Of a stretch of 64,000 nt of DNA, positions 47,401-58,200 are shown in pieces; position 1 is the stretch's first letter, and each line of letters begins with the position of its first letter. Made by a program: the position numbers and the translations under genes. The notes below the pieces were generated by a model, which was given only the letters and a program-made list of their open reading frames with translations, did no database searches and was not told where the DNA came from. The DNA comes from Phallusia mammillata (Eukaryota > Chordata > Ascidiacea > Phlebobranchia > Ascidiidae), in contig QLIY01000254.1 of the NCBI GenBank assembly GCA_003260075.1, positions 1 to 64,000 of the forward strand, in the 5' to 3' direction.

Positions 47401-50400
47401 CGGTTGACAAAAAATTGAATCCCACCACTGAGCAAACCTTTACATTTACTACCCCAGATGAAGAAGGCATGGAGTACACAAACCATATTATGCTGAATGT
47501 GAGGTACTTTCTGTTGAAAACACAGCGACACAATTTCACAAAAAACATCACCAATCCAGAAATAGCAGCAAAACATTATGGAACGCAAAGAAGTAGAAGG
47601 GACAATTGGTTTAAGGACAAAACGCGCTGCTGCTATAACTTAGCTGCTTACAATATCCGCATCACCTACGAAACATTTTAATGCTTTAAAATTAAGGTTC
47701 TTTGCGTCGAGGTGATATTAGGAATTTTCGAAACGCCCCCGACATGGCTCATAAAACTGACAGCAAGTCTGTTGATTTGTGCGTTTTTTAGTTTAATAGT
47801 CTTAGAACAAATATTCTTTAATGGGTGCCGGGCAAATAACATGTTTTCACCCTTAGTAAACTTTCACATCAAGTTCAATGTCTAGACTCTAGACGTTGTT
47901 TGCTGTGACCTTTTGAACCCGAGCTAGGTTTGGGTAGTAAACTGTTCCTGCTTATACGGTTTACACTTGGAACCTGGCAAGTCCAACGTCTATTCTTAGT
48001 TACCATTTTGAGCAAATTCTCTTAGTTAAATTTGCTATCTGAACCTTAAAAAAGTTCTATAATAGCTATTAGCGTCGTGAATGTAAGAATAATTACGTTT
48101 TTGATCAGGTTGAAGCGGTCGAAGCTTTATTGTGCAGCGGCGCCATGTCCGAGTCATGTTAGAAACGTGTTAAGAGGTAAGCGAACACGGTAGTGAGGTC
48201 GCTACAAGGTTGTCTTTTTGAGCCCAGATTTGCAAACCTTTCATGTCAAGTTTGCCCAAACTTGGCACCATTGGCATTTCTCTAACTGCATTATGTCAAC
48301 GTTTTATCTAACTGTTCGATTTTGAGAAAATTTAACTCCAGTACCATGCCAGAAAGATTCAGTTTTGTGTGACAACATTAGAACTTAATTGGGATCTTAT
48401 TTGTTAGTCTCACATATCACTAAAACAAATAAATATCTGGGAACAGCGTTTAATGTTATCACGCCAAAAATATGTCGCGAACACAATGTAGCCCCCCCCC
48501 CTGGCCAGTGGGTAACGTAACGTCGCACGGAGAGAAATTTCAGCTGCCCATTGAGCCAACGAAGAACAGTCGGTACTTCATCAGCCGAAAATCTCCCCCC
48601 CCCCCCCCTCCAGAAGCGGGCTTGTGTTACGATGGCCAGTGGGTAACGTAACATCGCACGGAGAGAAATTTCAGCTGCCCTTTGAGCCAACGAAGAACAG
48701 TCGGTACTTCATCAGCCGAAAATCTGATCAATTATCCTCAGGCATGTGCCGCGGGAACAGTGTTCGTGGAGGACAGATGAGAGACGGTTTCAGGGCGGAG
48801 CGAGGATTTCATCCAAAAACCGAGTTGGTTTTTCCCCCCCCCCCACTATATACAGATCTGTTCATAAGTTTAATGGTGAAAATAACGGCCCCAATAGACA
48901 ATGAAGCTTTATTTTTCAAACGTTTCGGCAAATGCTCATGCAGTGATATAATGTAGTTTGTTTTAGTGTGAATTTAATTTTTTGTGAAACACTGCTCTAA
49001 CTGATCACTTTCAAACAAAATCAATCGCTAAAAATTAACGTACCTTGCCGGAACTTTCAATTCCTTTTATCATCGTGACCCAGATAAGTCCCCATGCGAG
49101 AATGAGACAGACCATCACCCACCATACAACCCCACCAGTGTCGTCTATAGTCGGAGTAATGTTAAGGGTTTCCCGGTACCAGAAGTAATCGGTTGTACCA
49201 CTGTTCACACATTCCGACACATATTCAGTGCCGTTAACCACCGGACAGTTCGCGTAAGGTAGTGGGTCCTGAAAACAGATTCAGTTGTACTGCACTGCAC
49301 TGTTGTTAGAGTTTTACAATGGACACAAATTTACTACATTACGTTTGAGGCGTGACATATGAAAATGCCATTACAGCTGAATATTAACTGGCTATTGTGA
49401 TTAATATACGGACCTTAAAGTTGATTGATTTAACGGCGTGGGTTCGAACCCCGTAATAACAACAGAAAAGTGACTTTTGGTGGTCTTATGGCACAGCAGA
49501 ATTATTAAGCACTGAAAAATATTGAATGCTGTTGCGGAGATAAACTAAAAATCAAGTATGTGGTGGGATTCAAACCCGCGCCTAGATCTTAACTTACCGT
49601 GAACGAGTTACAAATGTACCAGAAGCACCAGGCGATAATTGTGTTGTAGTAGAGTCCCACCATGAACGACACAACCATGCTGGCGATACCGATGCCGCCA
49701 AGGTAGGGGTGAAATTTCATCCAAGTCCCAATGGCCCCCTGACGCAGCCGCTGACCAACTGCCAACTCCAGCAGAAAGAGGGGAATTCCCTCGAAGATGA
49801 GCATGAGAACGTAAGGAATAAGGAAAGCCCCTTGAATGAAAAAGCACAGCGTTTGGACAGAGTTATCATTTGAAGTTTAAGTAATGAGGTCAAGGGATAC
49901 TGAAATAAACCCATTTCCTTATATCATGAAGATTTTCCACCTTATGTATTGTTTCTTTTTGTAAACGTCAGAATTTATCATCCAATGTCTTGAACTAACC
50001 TATTGTGCAAATAATCAAAAAATGCTTACGTCTTTTTGAACCCCAAAGGATGTTTAATTACCACATTTTGGGAATAGATTTACCCCAGGTTAAGATCTTC
50101 TGCTCTAAACAATTTAAATGCACAACACCCAGAGTCATAAGTCGAGCTTTTTGGTTTCGCACTTAAGTTTGAATATTACGGACTTGATTCGGGCCTGACT
50201 TAACACTCTGCCACATTAATGCCAAAATTTCACTTTTTTTGAAAACCTAACTTTGGGGTTCAATTTAGGCTTATTTTAACAAACTTCCGTGTTCGGGTCC
50301 TGTTTCGACCCACTGCCCCGTAGCAAACACACAGTCGTACATATACGCTCACCTCCTCCGTATGTTTGTGCGAGATACGGAAACCTCCAGATGTTACCGA

Positions 50401-50659
50401 GACCCACGGCGTAAGCTATGCAAGCCAGCAAGAACTGAACCTGGTTGTCCCAGGCTGGTCTTCCCCCCTTTTCTTCCTCAGCAATGTGATGGCCCATCCC
50501 CACATCATAGCCGTCTACCTCCGTGTCTTTCTTCCGCTTGAGGTCGCCGTTCTCCACGATATCGTGAAATGTGTGCTTGGTGTCTATCACTTTTGCGTCG
50601 CCGTTAATCTCGCCGAGCTCGGCTTCGAAACCGTCGTTGACATGAGTTTTCTTCTCCAT
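38464..50659 (-). CDS. SLC6 transporter, B0AT/NTT4 type (copy 2)
   Basis: Ten exons join without a break: 50659-50353, 49830-49598, 49268-49044, 47190-47080, 43204-42963, 42418-42253, 42039-41844, 40585-40426, 39754-39574 and 38673-38464, 676 residues. The acidic N-terminus (about 80 residues) is longer than in copy 1. TM1 reads [13 protein letters not shown]. The [12 protein letters not shown] and [10 protein letters not shown] motifs and a large extracellular loop with DPLPYANCP follow, as in SLC6A15-A20 transporters. The predicted role is Na+-driven uptake of neutral amino acids. It is in tandem with copy 1, same strand, and the exon junctions coincide. The exception is exon 2 (233 bp), which corresponds to exons 2+3 of copy 1 (135+98 bp), an intron lost here or gained there. 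An acceptor-like CCAACAG sits about 12 nt before the ATG. The C-terminus ends FWKNKY. The 3.8-kb intron 43205-47079 is full of repeats. Confidence 0.92.
38694..38871. mobile_element. hAT MITE with perfect 8-bp target duplication
   Basis: The 178-bp element begins CAGTGGTGGGGTTCA and ends TGAATCCCAACACTG, imperfect terminal inverted repeats. It is flanked by GGTGTGTT at 38686-38693 and 38872-38879. An 8-bp duplication is the hAT hallmark. It sits in the last intron of SLC6 copy 2, about 20 bp from the exon. The same family recurs at 47256. Confidence 0.88.
41454..41691. mobile_element. Older hAT-like MITE
   Basis: The terminal inverted repeats CAGTGGTTCCCGACC and GGTCGGGAACGACTG match at all but one or two positions, 238 bp apart. 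The flanking 8-mers do not match well, suggesting age. It lies in an SLC6 copy 2 intron. Confidence 0.6.
43241..43380. repeat. 50-bp tandem repeat, about three units
   Basis: Units with CGCCGGTTTGAT and GGTTCCAAATAA recur at 43241, 43291 and 43341. The array starts only about 35 bp upstream of the acceptor of exon 5 in SLC6 copy 2. Confidence 0.8.
45490..45750. repeat. Reverse-oriented units of the 110-bp repeat
   Basis: CACACCAGTTTATG recurs at about 45542 and 45653, a period near 111 bp. The units are the reverse complement of the array at 27361-27975. It lies in the large intron of SLC6 copy 2. Confidence 0.75.
45989..46134. repeat. 32-bp perfect inverted repeat with 82-bp core
   Basis: The arms 45989-46020 and 46103-46134 are perfectly complementary. 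The spacer contains CTGATGA, an 8-bp hairpin GGTGTTTC-GTAT-GGGACATC, then GAAAC, the order seen in hammerhead ribozyme cores. The element lies in the large intron of SLC6 copy 2. Confidence 0.7.
47256..47430. mobile_element. hAT MITE with perfect 15-bp TIRs and 8-bp TSD
   Basis: The 175-bp element starts CAGTGGTGGGATTCA and ends TGAATCCCACCACTG, perfect inverted repeats. AGCAAACC flanks it on both sides (47248-47255 and 47431-47438). It shares AACCGG-rich interior sequence with the element at 38694, in the opposite orientation. Confidence 0.92.
48492..48844. repeat. Duplicated block between three poly-C runs
   Basis: Sequence beginning TGGCCAGTGGGTAACGTAAC after the C run at 48492-48501 is repeated after the run at 48595-48608, and a third run ends it at 48834-48844. 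The copies are nearly identical. It lies in an SLC6 copy 2 intron. It is probably contig ends of one locus placed side by side. Confidence 0.75.
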
Positions 50660-52228
50660 GTTTATTTAAAGCCTGTTGGAGTTTATAATTAAAGCTGCAA
50701 ATTGAACAGTTTAATTAGGCCGATGAATAAAGCTTTGCATGGTTAAAAACGTATTATAAATGACCAGTGCTAACTTTTCTATATATGCAACAAGATTTTT
50801 ATGTGTCTCGGCATACGCACAAGCTTCTTGAGTACACTGAGGACCACTGTAAGCAACATTAGGCACGCTGTGGCCGCACACCAGTTTATGCGCTGCGTAG
50901 ATTTCCACGTGTACAGACTATGTTTAAGCAACATGCAAACGCTTAACTGTGGTCATAACATTTTTACTCGTAAAAGTAGTAGGTTTTACACCAAGCTGAC
51001 AGTATTTTCTATTATTTTTCTTTTATTATATCCAGAATTGATTACCTGCGTTCTATCTCTGGCGTCTGGTAAGTAATAAACTATTGCCGTAAACATACGC
51101 TTGTCAAAAGTTAAAGAATAAAATTAATGAAAAAATAAAAAACAAACAAAACAATCATCGATTGGATGCGAACAACGCAACTTTCTTGTCAGCAAAGATT
51201 TTCAACCGTTTTCACACAAACCGTTAAACTATTAGGGACAGACGTAATGGGTAAATCATAAAATACCACAGATTGATTGGCCGGCTCAAATTTTCCCCGA
51301 ACCTGCCCTGAATCTAAAAATTAAGTTTTCAAAACATAAAGTTAACCGAATGAACTAGTTCCGCAATCAGATTTACTTAAAGATCTGTTACAATGTTTTC
51401 TATGATGGCATTGCATTAACAAACCAGTTGTTGTTGGCGAAACGCTTGTATCGTATAAATAAAACAGCCCCCCCCCCAAGATCTGTTACAATGTTTTCTA
51501 TGATGGCATTGCATTAACAAACCAGGTGTTGTTGGCGAAACGCTTCTATTGTATAAATAAAACAAATTCAACAACTTGAAAAGATCAACTACCAATTGAA
51601 ACAAAGGTTTCTGAAATCCTATTATATAATAAAACTTTAACGTTTTCAACATCAGTTTTGATCTCCTAATACAGAATTAGACCACTTCAGGTAGCCTTCA
51701 AGTCGGTTACATCACTTCAACTGGCCGATTGTTAGCAATTAATGGGTTGTGCAGGACAAGGGAAAAAATATCGAGGCATTAAACTTTTTCTCTCGCCCGT
51801 CATGATGAAAGGCAAACACAGGCGAATTTCTGCTGATCATTCTCTGTGTATTTGACTGAGACAAGCAGTTCCACAAAGACGGTGTCCCAATATTATGACG
51901 ACAGAATATCCACCAAACGTTTGCTTAAGCCTAACGTTGAATTGTTTCAAAACGAGGTCAAGTTTTAAACTTTATAACCTACTAACGCGCTGCATTGAAA
52001 ACTTGTTCGTTGGATGTGGTTTCGTTAGATAATCCATTTTTTGTAGAGCAATGCATGAGCTATACAAATGTTTTGAACCGTGTTTACACTTTTTAAAGCT
52101 GATGATGAGATCTTATGCACTTTTGCAATCCACGTAACAATTCAAGAGCTTTTGGCGGATTTATAGATGAAATAAAGACGCTAAGAAACACGAAGATCTG
52201 AACGTAGATTACTTACCCCTAGAACATT
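50660..52228. other. Intergenic region between SLC6 copy 2 and the LRP-like gene
   Basis: I see no supported gene. About 50795-50915 holds one unit of the 110-bp repeat family in reverse orientation. A 90-bp block starting AAGATCTGTTACAATG is repeated at 51379 and 51478 around the C10 run 51468-51477. The promoter of SLC6 copy 2 should lie near 50660-50720. Confidence 0.6.
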
Positions 52229-55200
52229 TTAGGTGGACACCCCTATTCCTATAGTATCCATGGACCCTTGGTATCCATGCACCCCTGTGACTGTTGTACC
52301 CTGGCTTTCATTGTGAAGAGCACTGAGCTGGACGTCTTGTACGCTCCTGGGTGAAACCCTTAAAAAATATATTGATAATGAGTATTGCAAACCAAAGTTT
52401 GACTTACACAGTCTCAACCGTCCTAATTTGATTTTGGACTAGTTTTTGCCTTAACTCGTGGACCACGAAAACATCATGATGTTATCTCGTGAAGTGGTCA
52501 CGAAAACTTTTCATGGACAATTCAACCCTCGGGATTGAGAAATACTGTTTTAGGACAAAAGCGTCCACAATAGTTTGACTTTAAAACCAACCCTACAATG
52601 CAATCAATGCAGTTTTCTTGAGCAAACTTTTCCTATATTTGCTCACTTATGCAACGCTTAGTTTCTACATTCAACCCCACACATTTGCACAATTTCTTTT
52701 GCAAACAAACTTATAAATGTGGGTCGCATTATCACATTATATAATGTAGAGCTTTTGAACGCCTTTTCTGCAAATAGCCGTTTGGTCGCATTGTACCGTT
52801 TAATTGAGAGATTCTAATAACCTAAAATAGTCGAAAAGTTTGAAAACTTGGTGTTTTTCGCCGTTTTTTATGTATTCCCGCGACAAAACAAAGAAAATTA
52901 AAATGCATGACACAAAAACACCAATTTTAAAATCCTTCTTGTCCTAACATATAAATGTTGTGTAAAGTCAATTTAGGCGTGTTGCTAATTCCAAAATGAA
53001 TTACCTGTAAAACATTGCAAGTTTCAATTCTACTCGATTTTTTCTGTTGATCAGTCGACCTAAATTTCAATTTCGACTCGATGTGTTTATAGGCGTGGAA
53101 TATGGGTTTTTTATACAGCTTGTTTTCTTGTTTATTTTTACGTATAAGGGAAGCAAAACTAATTTTCTATGCCAGCTAAGTGATGGGACAAGCACAGAAA
53201 TTGAAGATTTTTTGTGGTATTGACGCATACAGGTAACTTTGAAAAGTTGAAATCCTTAATTGAAACTTATGCACATTTTGTATCTTTGAATGTTGAGGAG
53301 TTATTGACGGACATCTAATGTTTACTTGTAAACAATGCGGGAGGCAAAGTAGCAAAGCACTAATTAGATGACTTGTCACTTTCATTCCAGCCATTCCAGG
53401 AGCAAGGGCAAGCCCGGACAACACCTGATGACCCGGTTTCCACGATAGGGTCAGACTGTTTGCTTGTTTTTTTCTGTTTGTATTAATTTGTGGCGGCCGA
53501 CAAAACAGCTACCACGTTTTGCAGATTTTACCGAACGCCTGGTGGTTTCTTCAAAGTCTTCTTAAGTGCACTGAGCCCAAAGTGATCATCGCACTGTTAC
53601 ATTGTGTTTAAGGTTTCAGCGTACTTCAGGTGGTTCCAATAAAGTATACCGAGCCCAAACTTTGTACAGAAAAAAATCATTCAAAATCTAACATGAAATT
53701 TCACCCAACATATTAACCTCATAATATTTGACTTTCTAACATTTTAACGTGTTGCTACTTCCATTTATTTGTTTGCTCGGGAGTTCACAGAAGTGTTGAT
53801 TGCATTTGCTACTGGAAGCTAATTAACAAACATTGCGGTTTATTATACTCGGTCGAGTGGCAAGCCAACGTCCTCTCTTAATTGCTAACTGGCTTAATAC
53901 AACAAGCTTGGGCAGGGACGTTCCAACACTTAGAATCTTGACTGTTGGCTATATTCTATGAGATGGCTGTTAGCTTTCTGGTCGAGTTCCAACTCAACGA
54001 AAAGCTCAAGTCATTTTATCATTTTTTTTAAATTAGCTGCATAGAAGTTTTTACTATTTTTCTTGGGTACTTTTTCGCAAAATACTCGGTCGAGTGGCAA
54101 GCCAACGTCCTCTCCTAATTGCTAACTGACTTAATACAACAAGCTTTGGGATTTGGCACTTTCAAAATCTTGACCTTCGGATATTCTGTAAGATGGCTAT
54201 TAGCTTTCTGGTCAAGTTTTAACTCTACGAAAAACAGTCATTTAAGGGCACAAATTGGAGACATAAAAGTTTTTTTACGATTTTTCTTGGGTATTATTTA
54301 GCAGATTCTCATTTTGCCAATATGACTCTCCGTGTTACAGTCCTTTTCGCAATTACAAGGAAACTGATTTAAATATTGATTAATGATTCAAGCTGTTGCT
54401 TAAAGAATTACAACGAAACCAAGCACATAAAAATGTATTGCCATGAAGACAGAAACAAAACAATGCGAAACATGCACAAGAATGAAACATGCGTCATAAT
54501 AAAAAAGAAACGTAACAAGTGAACCATGACGTCACAGAAAAAAGCATGTGACGCCACAATTGAACAAAAACTGTATTTGGTTTTGACATACAAGTGCTAT
54601 AATGACCATTGGTTTGAAACGCGAGATTTTGGTTTTATCATATACTCTCTTGTGCCTACTAGCGAGCAAATAAATGAGGAAACGTTAACGCTAGGTGACG
54701 GTAAACTTGCATATTTTGCCCACAAAACAAAGGACTGGGGGGCAAAAATTTATTGCTAGCTCTGCAAGTCGGTTGCAGCCCCCCCCCCAGCGAAATTTGA
54801 AATCACCAATAATGGGGAGGGGAGGCTGTCCTCCACGTGTCCTCTCGCCATGCTCCTCATCTCCACAGGGGAGAACGTTCTCGGAGGATGACTCAACTTC
54901 ACCCCCCCCCCCGTGAGGGAGTCTCCCTATTGTCCTCAAAGGCAGCGAAGTTTGAAATCACCAATAATGCGGAGGGGAGGCTGTCCTCCATGTGTCCTCT
55001 CGCCATGCTCCTCATCTCCACAGGGGGGAACGTTCTCGGAGGATGACTCAACTTCATCACCTCCCTGTCATCATCCTCATCACTTCCTCTCGCCTCCAAC
55101 TCTTTGATGTGAGATACTGGTGGGTAAAATGAAGACGGTTTCATGGTTTCCTTGGCAACCAGCATCTGAGGTTCTACATTGACGGAATCCTGAGATGAAG

Positions 55201-58200
55201 AAGATGACGTCGGCTCCATGGAGACAGTGTCGAGCGATAAAATAAGGCTGTCGCTGTCCCTGCTCACTGTGTCGGGTTGCTCCTCGAGCTCGTGAAATGG
55301 TGGCGAGGAATTTCCTCTGCGGAAAAAGTTTCTCCAAAATCTCGGGCTTCTGTTTGGACTAAACCGAGCAAGGAAGCGATTTATCATTGTCCTGGATGCA
55401 GGAGTTTCATCCTCCATCACAATGTCCTCCCTGTTGTCACGTGCATGAGGAGGAGGCAATCCCGCGGGATGAGGATCAATTACATCATTATAGGCTGGAG
55501 GATTCGGGTGGACACAGTTCGGGATGTCTTCCACCAACTCATCAGTGCAGGGAGCCTCTACCATCACTGGTCTGATCCTGCGCTTCTTCGGAAGAGGAGG
55601 AGCTTGTTCCTCCTGCGACGATGACGCCGCCGTGCTGGCTGACGCAGCAGCTGTGACGTCGGCGCTTGATGACGTGGCGACGGGTTCTTGAGTTCGGTGT
55701 GTGGCGCCGCTAGTGGATGGTTCGTCGCCTGGAGGAGCGGGAGGTAGAGGGATGTTGGGAGGAGCAGGCATCACTCGGTCTTCCTGAGCATTCGGCTGTA
55801 GAAGATCAAATAACATAGAGTTTAAGTTCGTTTTAGTCTCTTAACCTTACAGGATTTCATTTCGAATGAGTCGTGAAGCAGGCCGAGCGTTTTTTTGTTG
55901 TTGCTGATATTAGTAACAGTTCTGAACCAATCGGTCCTGGAGTTAAACATACAGTAAACTGCTTCAGACATCCATCTTTTCAACATGGTGTAGTTTGAAG
56001 ACATTACAAGCACTCCTATTTGCCAAACAATGTAACTATATTAATGCCATGTATTACTAAGTGCAAACAGTATACTCATTTATCACATGTGCAAATTTGA
56101 AGAACTTCGACTCGTTTTTCAAGCCCAAAACAATAAAACGGTGAAAAAGACACGGAAAACGAAATGCGTATACTTCATAGGAGAAACCAATAAACACGTA
56201 AACATAACAACGAAGGTATCCTCACCTCGAGAGCGTCTTGTGATGTCACAGATTGTTGTCGGCTTGTATCTGGTCTTGCCCGGCGCAGTTGGGGGTCGCG
56301 ATGTCGGTTCCGTCTCCGGTTCCGTCTCTCCCTCCGGCGCCTGGAACTAGAACTGCGCCGGAGCGAAGAATCGGGACTATCGCTATCTACCCCGTCCACT
56401 GTCATCGAGTACGAGGGCGGGGCTTCGCGCAGGAGAAGTTGCTGTTGATGAGACATGATTGGTTAGAAATTGACTTGATTGACGTGAAGACCTCCTTAAG
56501 GTTCGGTGCAGTGGTTGGTAAAATGTTTGTGGCGGAATATTCGAGTGCAAATCTGATTTTATGTTTTGGGGACGTGTTGACAAAATGTGGGCGTGTCGAC
56601 AACACTAGGACGTCAATTTAATCTTATTTGCTGCGAAAATCGGTCTTTCAAATTCGGTTTTTTATTCAACTTTTTTGTACTGTTTAACTATGAAGTGTGA
56701 AATTTTATGAGAGCAGTTTTGCCACAAGCCTGTACAGTTTGATAACCACCAGACTAGCACATTTTTGAAGTATCAGAGTTGCATTTTCTTTTGTCTACAA
56801 TGCATAAACCTTTCAGGGGCCAAAGCCATCATAAAATTTTAAATAGGGGTCGGAAAAATTTTAAACGCTGCGGGCTAGTTCACTTGTGAGAGTCATAGTG
56901 GTAATGACTTCGCATGCCAACATTTTTGTGAGTAATAGTGGTTTGTGCAAGCCGATCTCAGTAGTTAACAGAAAGCAGAGTGTTTTGTGCGTTTAGGCTG
57001 GGTTTTATAAGTATTACATGGCAACAAACTGTAAACAAGCAACTTAAATACTAAAAGTGCTTATACATAAAACTCACAAACGTTCAACGAAACATCACCT
57101 AGTGTGCTTACTACTTTACATTCACTTACCCTTGCTATCCGTCCAAGAGGTGTTGGTACAACCTGGCGACTTCGTCTATGACGTGAAGCACTTCTTAACG
57201 TGTAAAGTTTGCACGAACAGCCCAGTGCTACGGCGAGTAAAAGGCCGCAAATGAGAGAACCAATGATAGCTGCTGTAATCACCTGACGACTTGCTGTGTC
57301 TGTGATAAAATAATTGAGATTGTTTTCGCACACTTTAGTGTGGGCAACATTATGACATCATAAACTTGCTTCTTATATTTATGCTTATCATTAGTAATAA
57401 GCGCGAAACTAAATGTTTGGCTCAAAAGACTCGACCCGATATATTTAAACAAATTGTTGTTTGGAAAGCAAGTGAACTCGTTCATGCCAATTTACAACAG
57501 TGGTTCCCAAACTTTTTTTAGACGAATATTGTCAATGCACATTTTTGGTGATTGGCGACCCGTGGAAATACCTAATTAGTGTTTTGGTGGCATTTTCATT
57601 TCTAAAACGTGGATTTCGGCAAACGGTATTTGCCTATTTGACCCAAAGTCCCGATTCGACCCAATCTTTAAAGAGAGTTTGATAAATTATATCAGCCAGA
57701 AAACTTGTCACGTTCTAACAAAAACAACACAACGAAATTGTTGTGAAATTAATGACACACAGCGGCTCAAAGCCGTTTGAAAAATGACACAAATTTAAAA
57801 AGTTACAAAACACCCCCCCCCCTCATAAACTTGCTTCTTATATTTATGCTTATCATTAGTAATAAGCGCGCTGCTAAAAAGTTGAGGCCGAAACTAAATG
57901 TTTGGCTCAAAAGACCCGACCCGACATATTTAAACAAATTGTTGTTTGGAATGCAAGTAAACTCGCTTCAGACACTTTACACCAGCGGTGCCAAAACTTT
58001 TTTTAGAGGAATATTGTCAATACACATTTTTTGTGATTTTCTGCGACCCATGGAAATACCTAATTGGTATTTTGGTCGCATCTTCATTTCTAAAACGTGG
58101 ATTTTGGCCTAAATTATTTGCCTATTTTTGAAGAGAGTTTGATAAATTATATCAGCTAAACAACTTGTCACGTTTCAAGCAAAAACAACATAAACATGTT

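Noticed and set aside
54691..54939. Separate 82-residue gene on the minus strand
   Set aside because: It is the off-frame reading of the duplicated tail block of the LRP-like gene across C runs.
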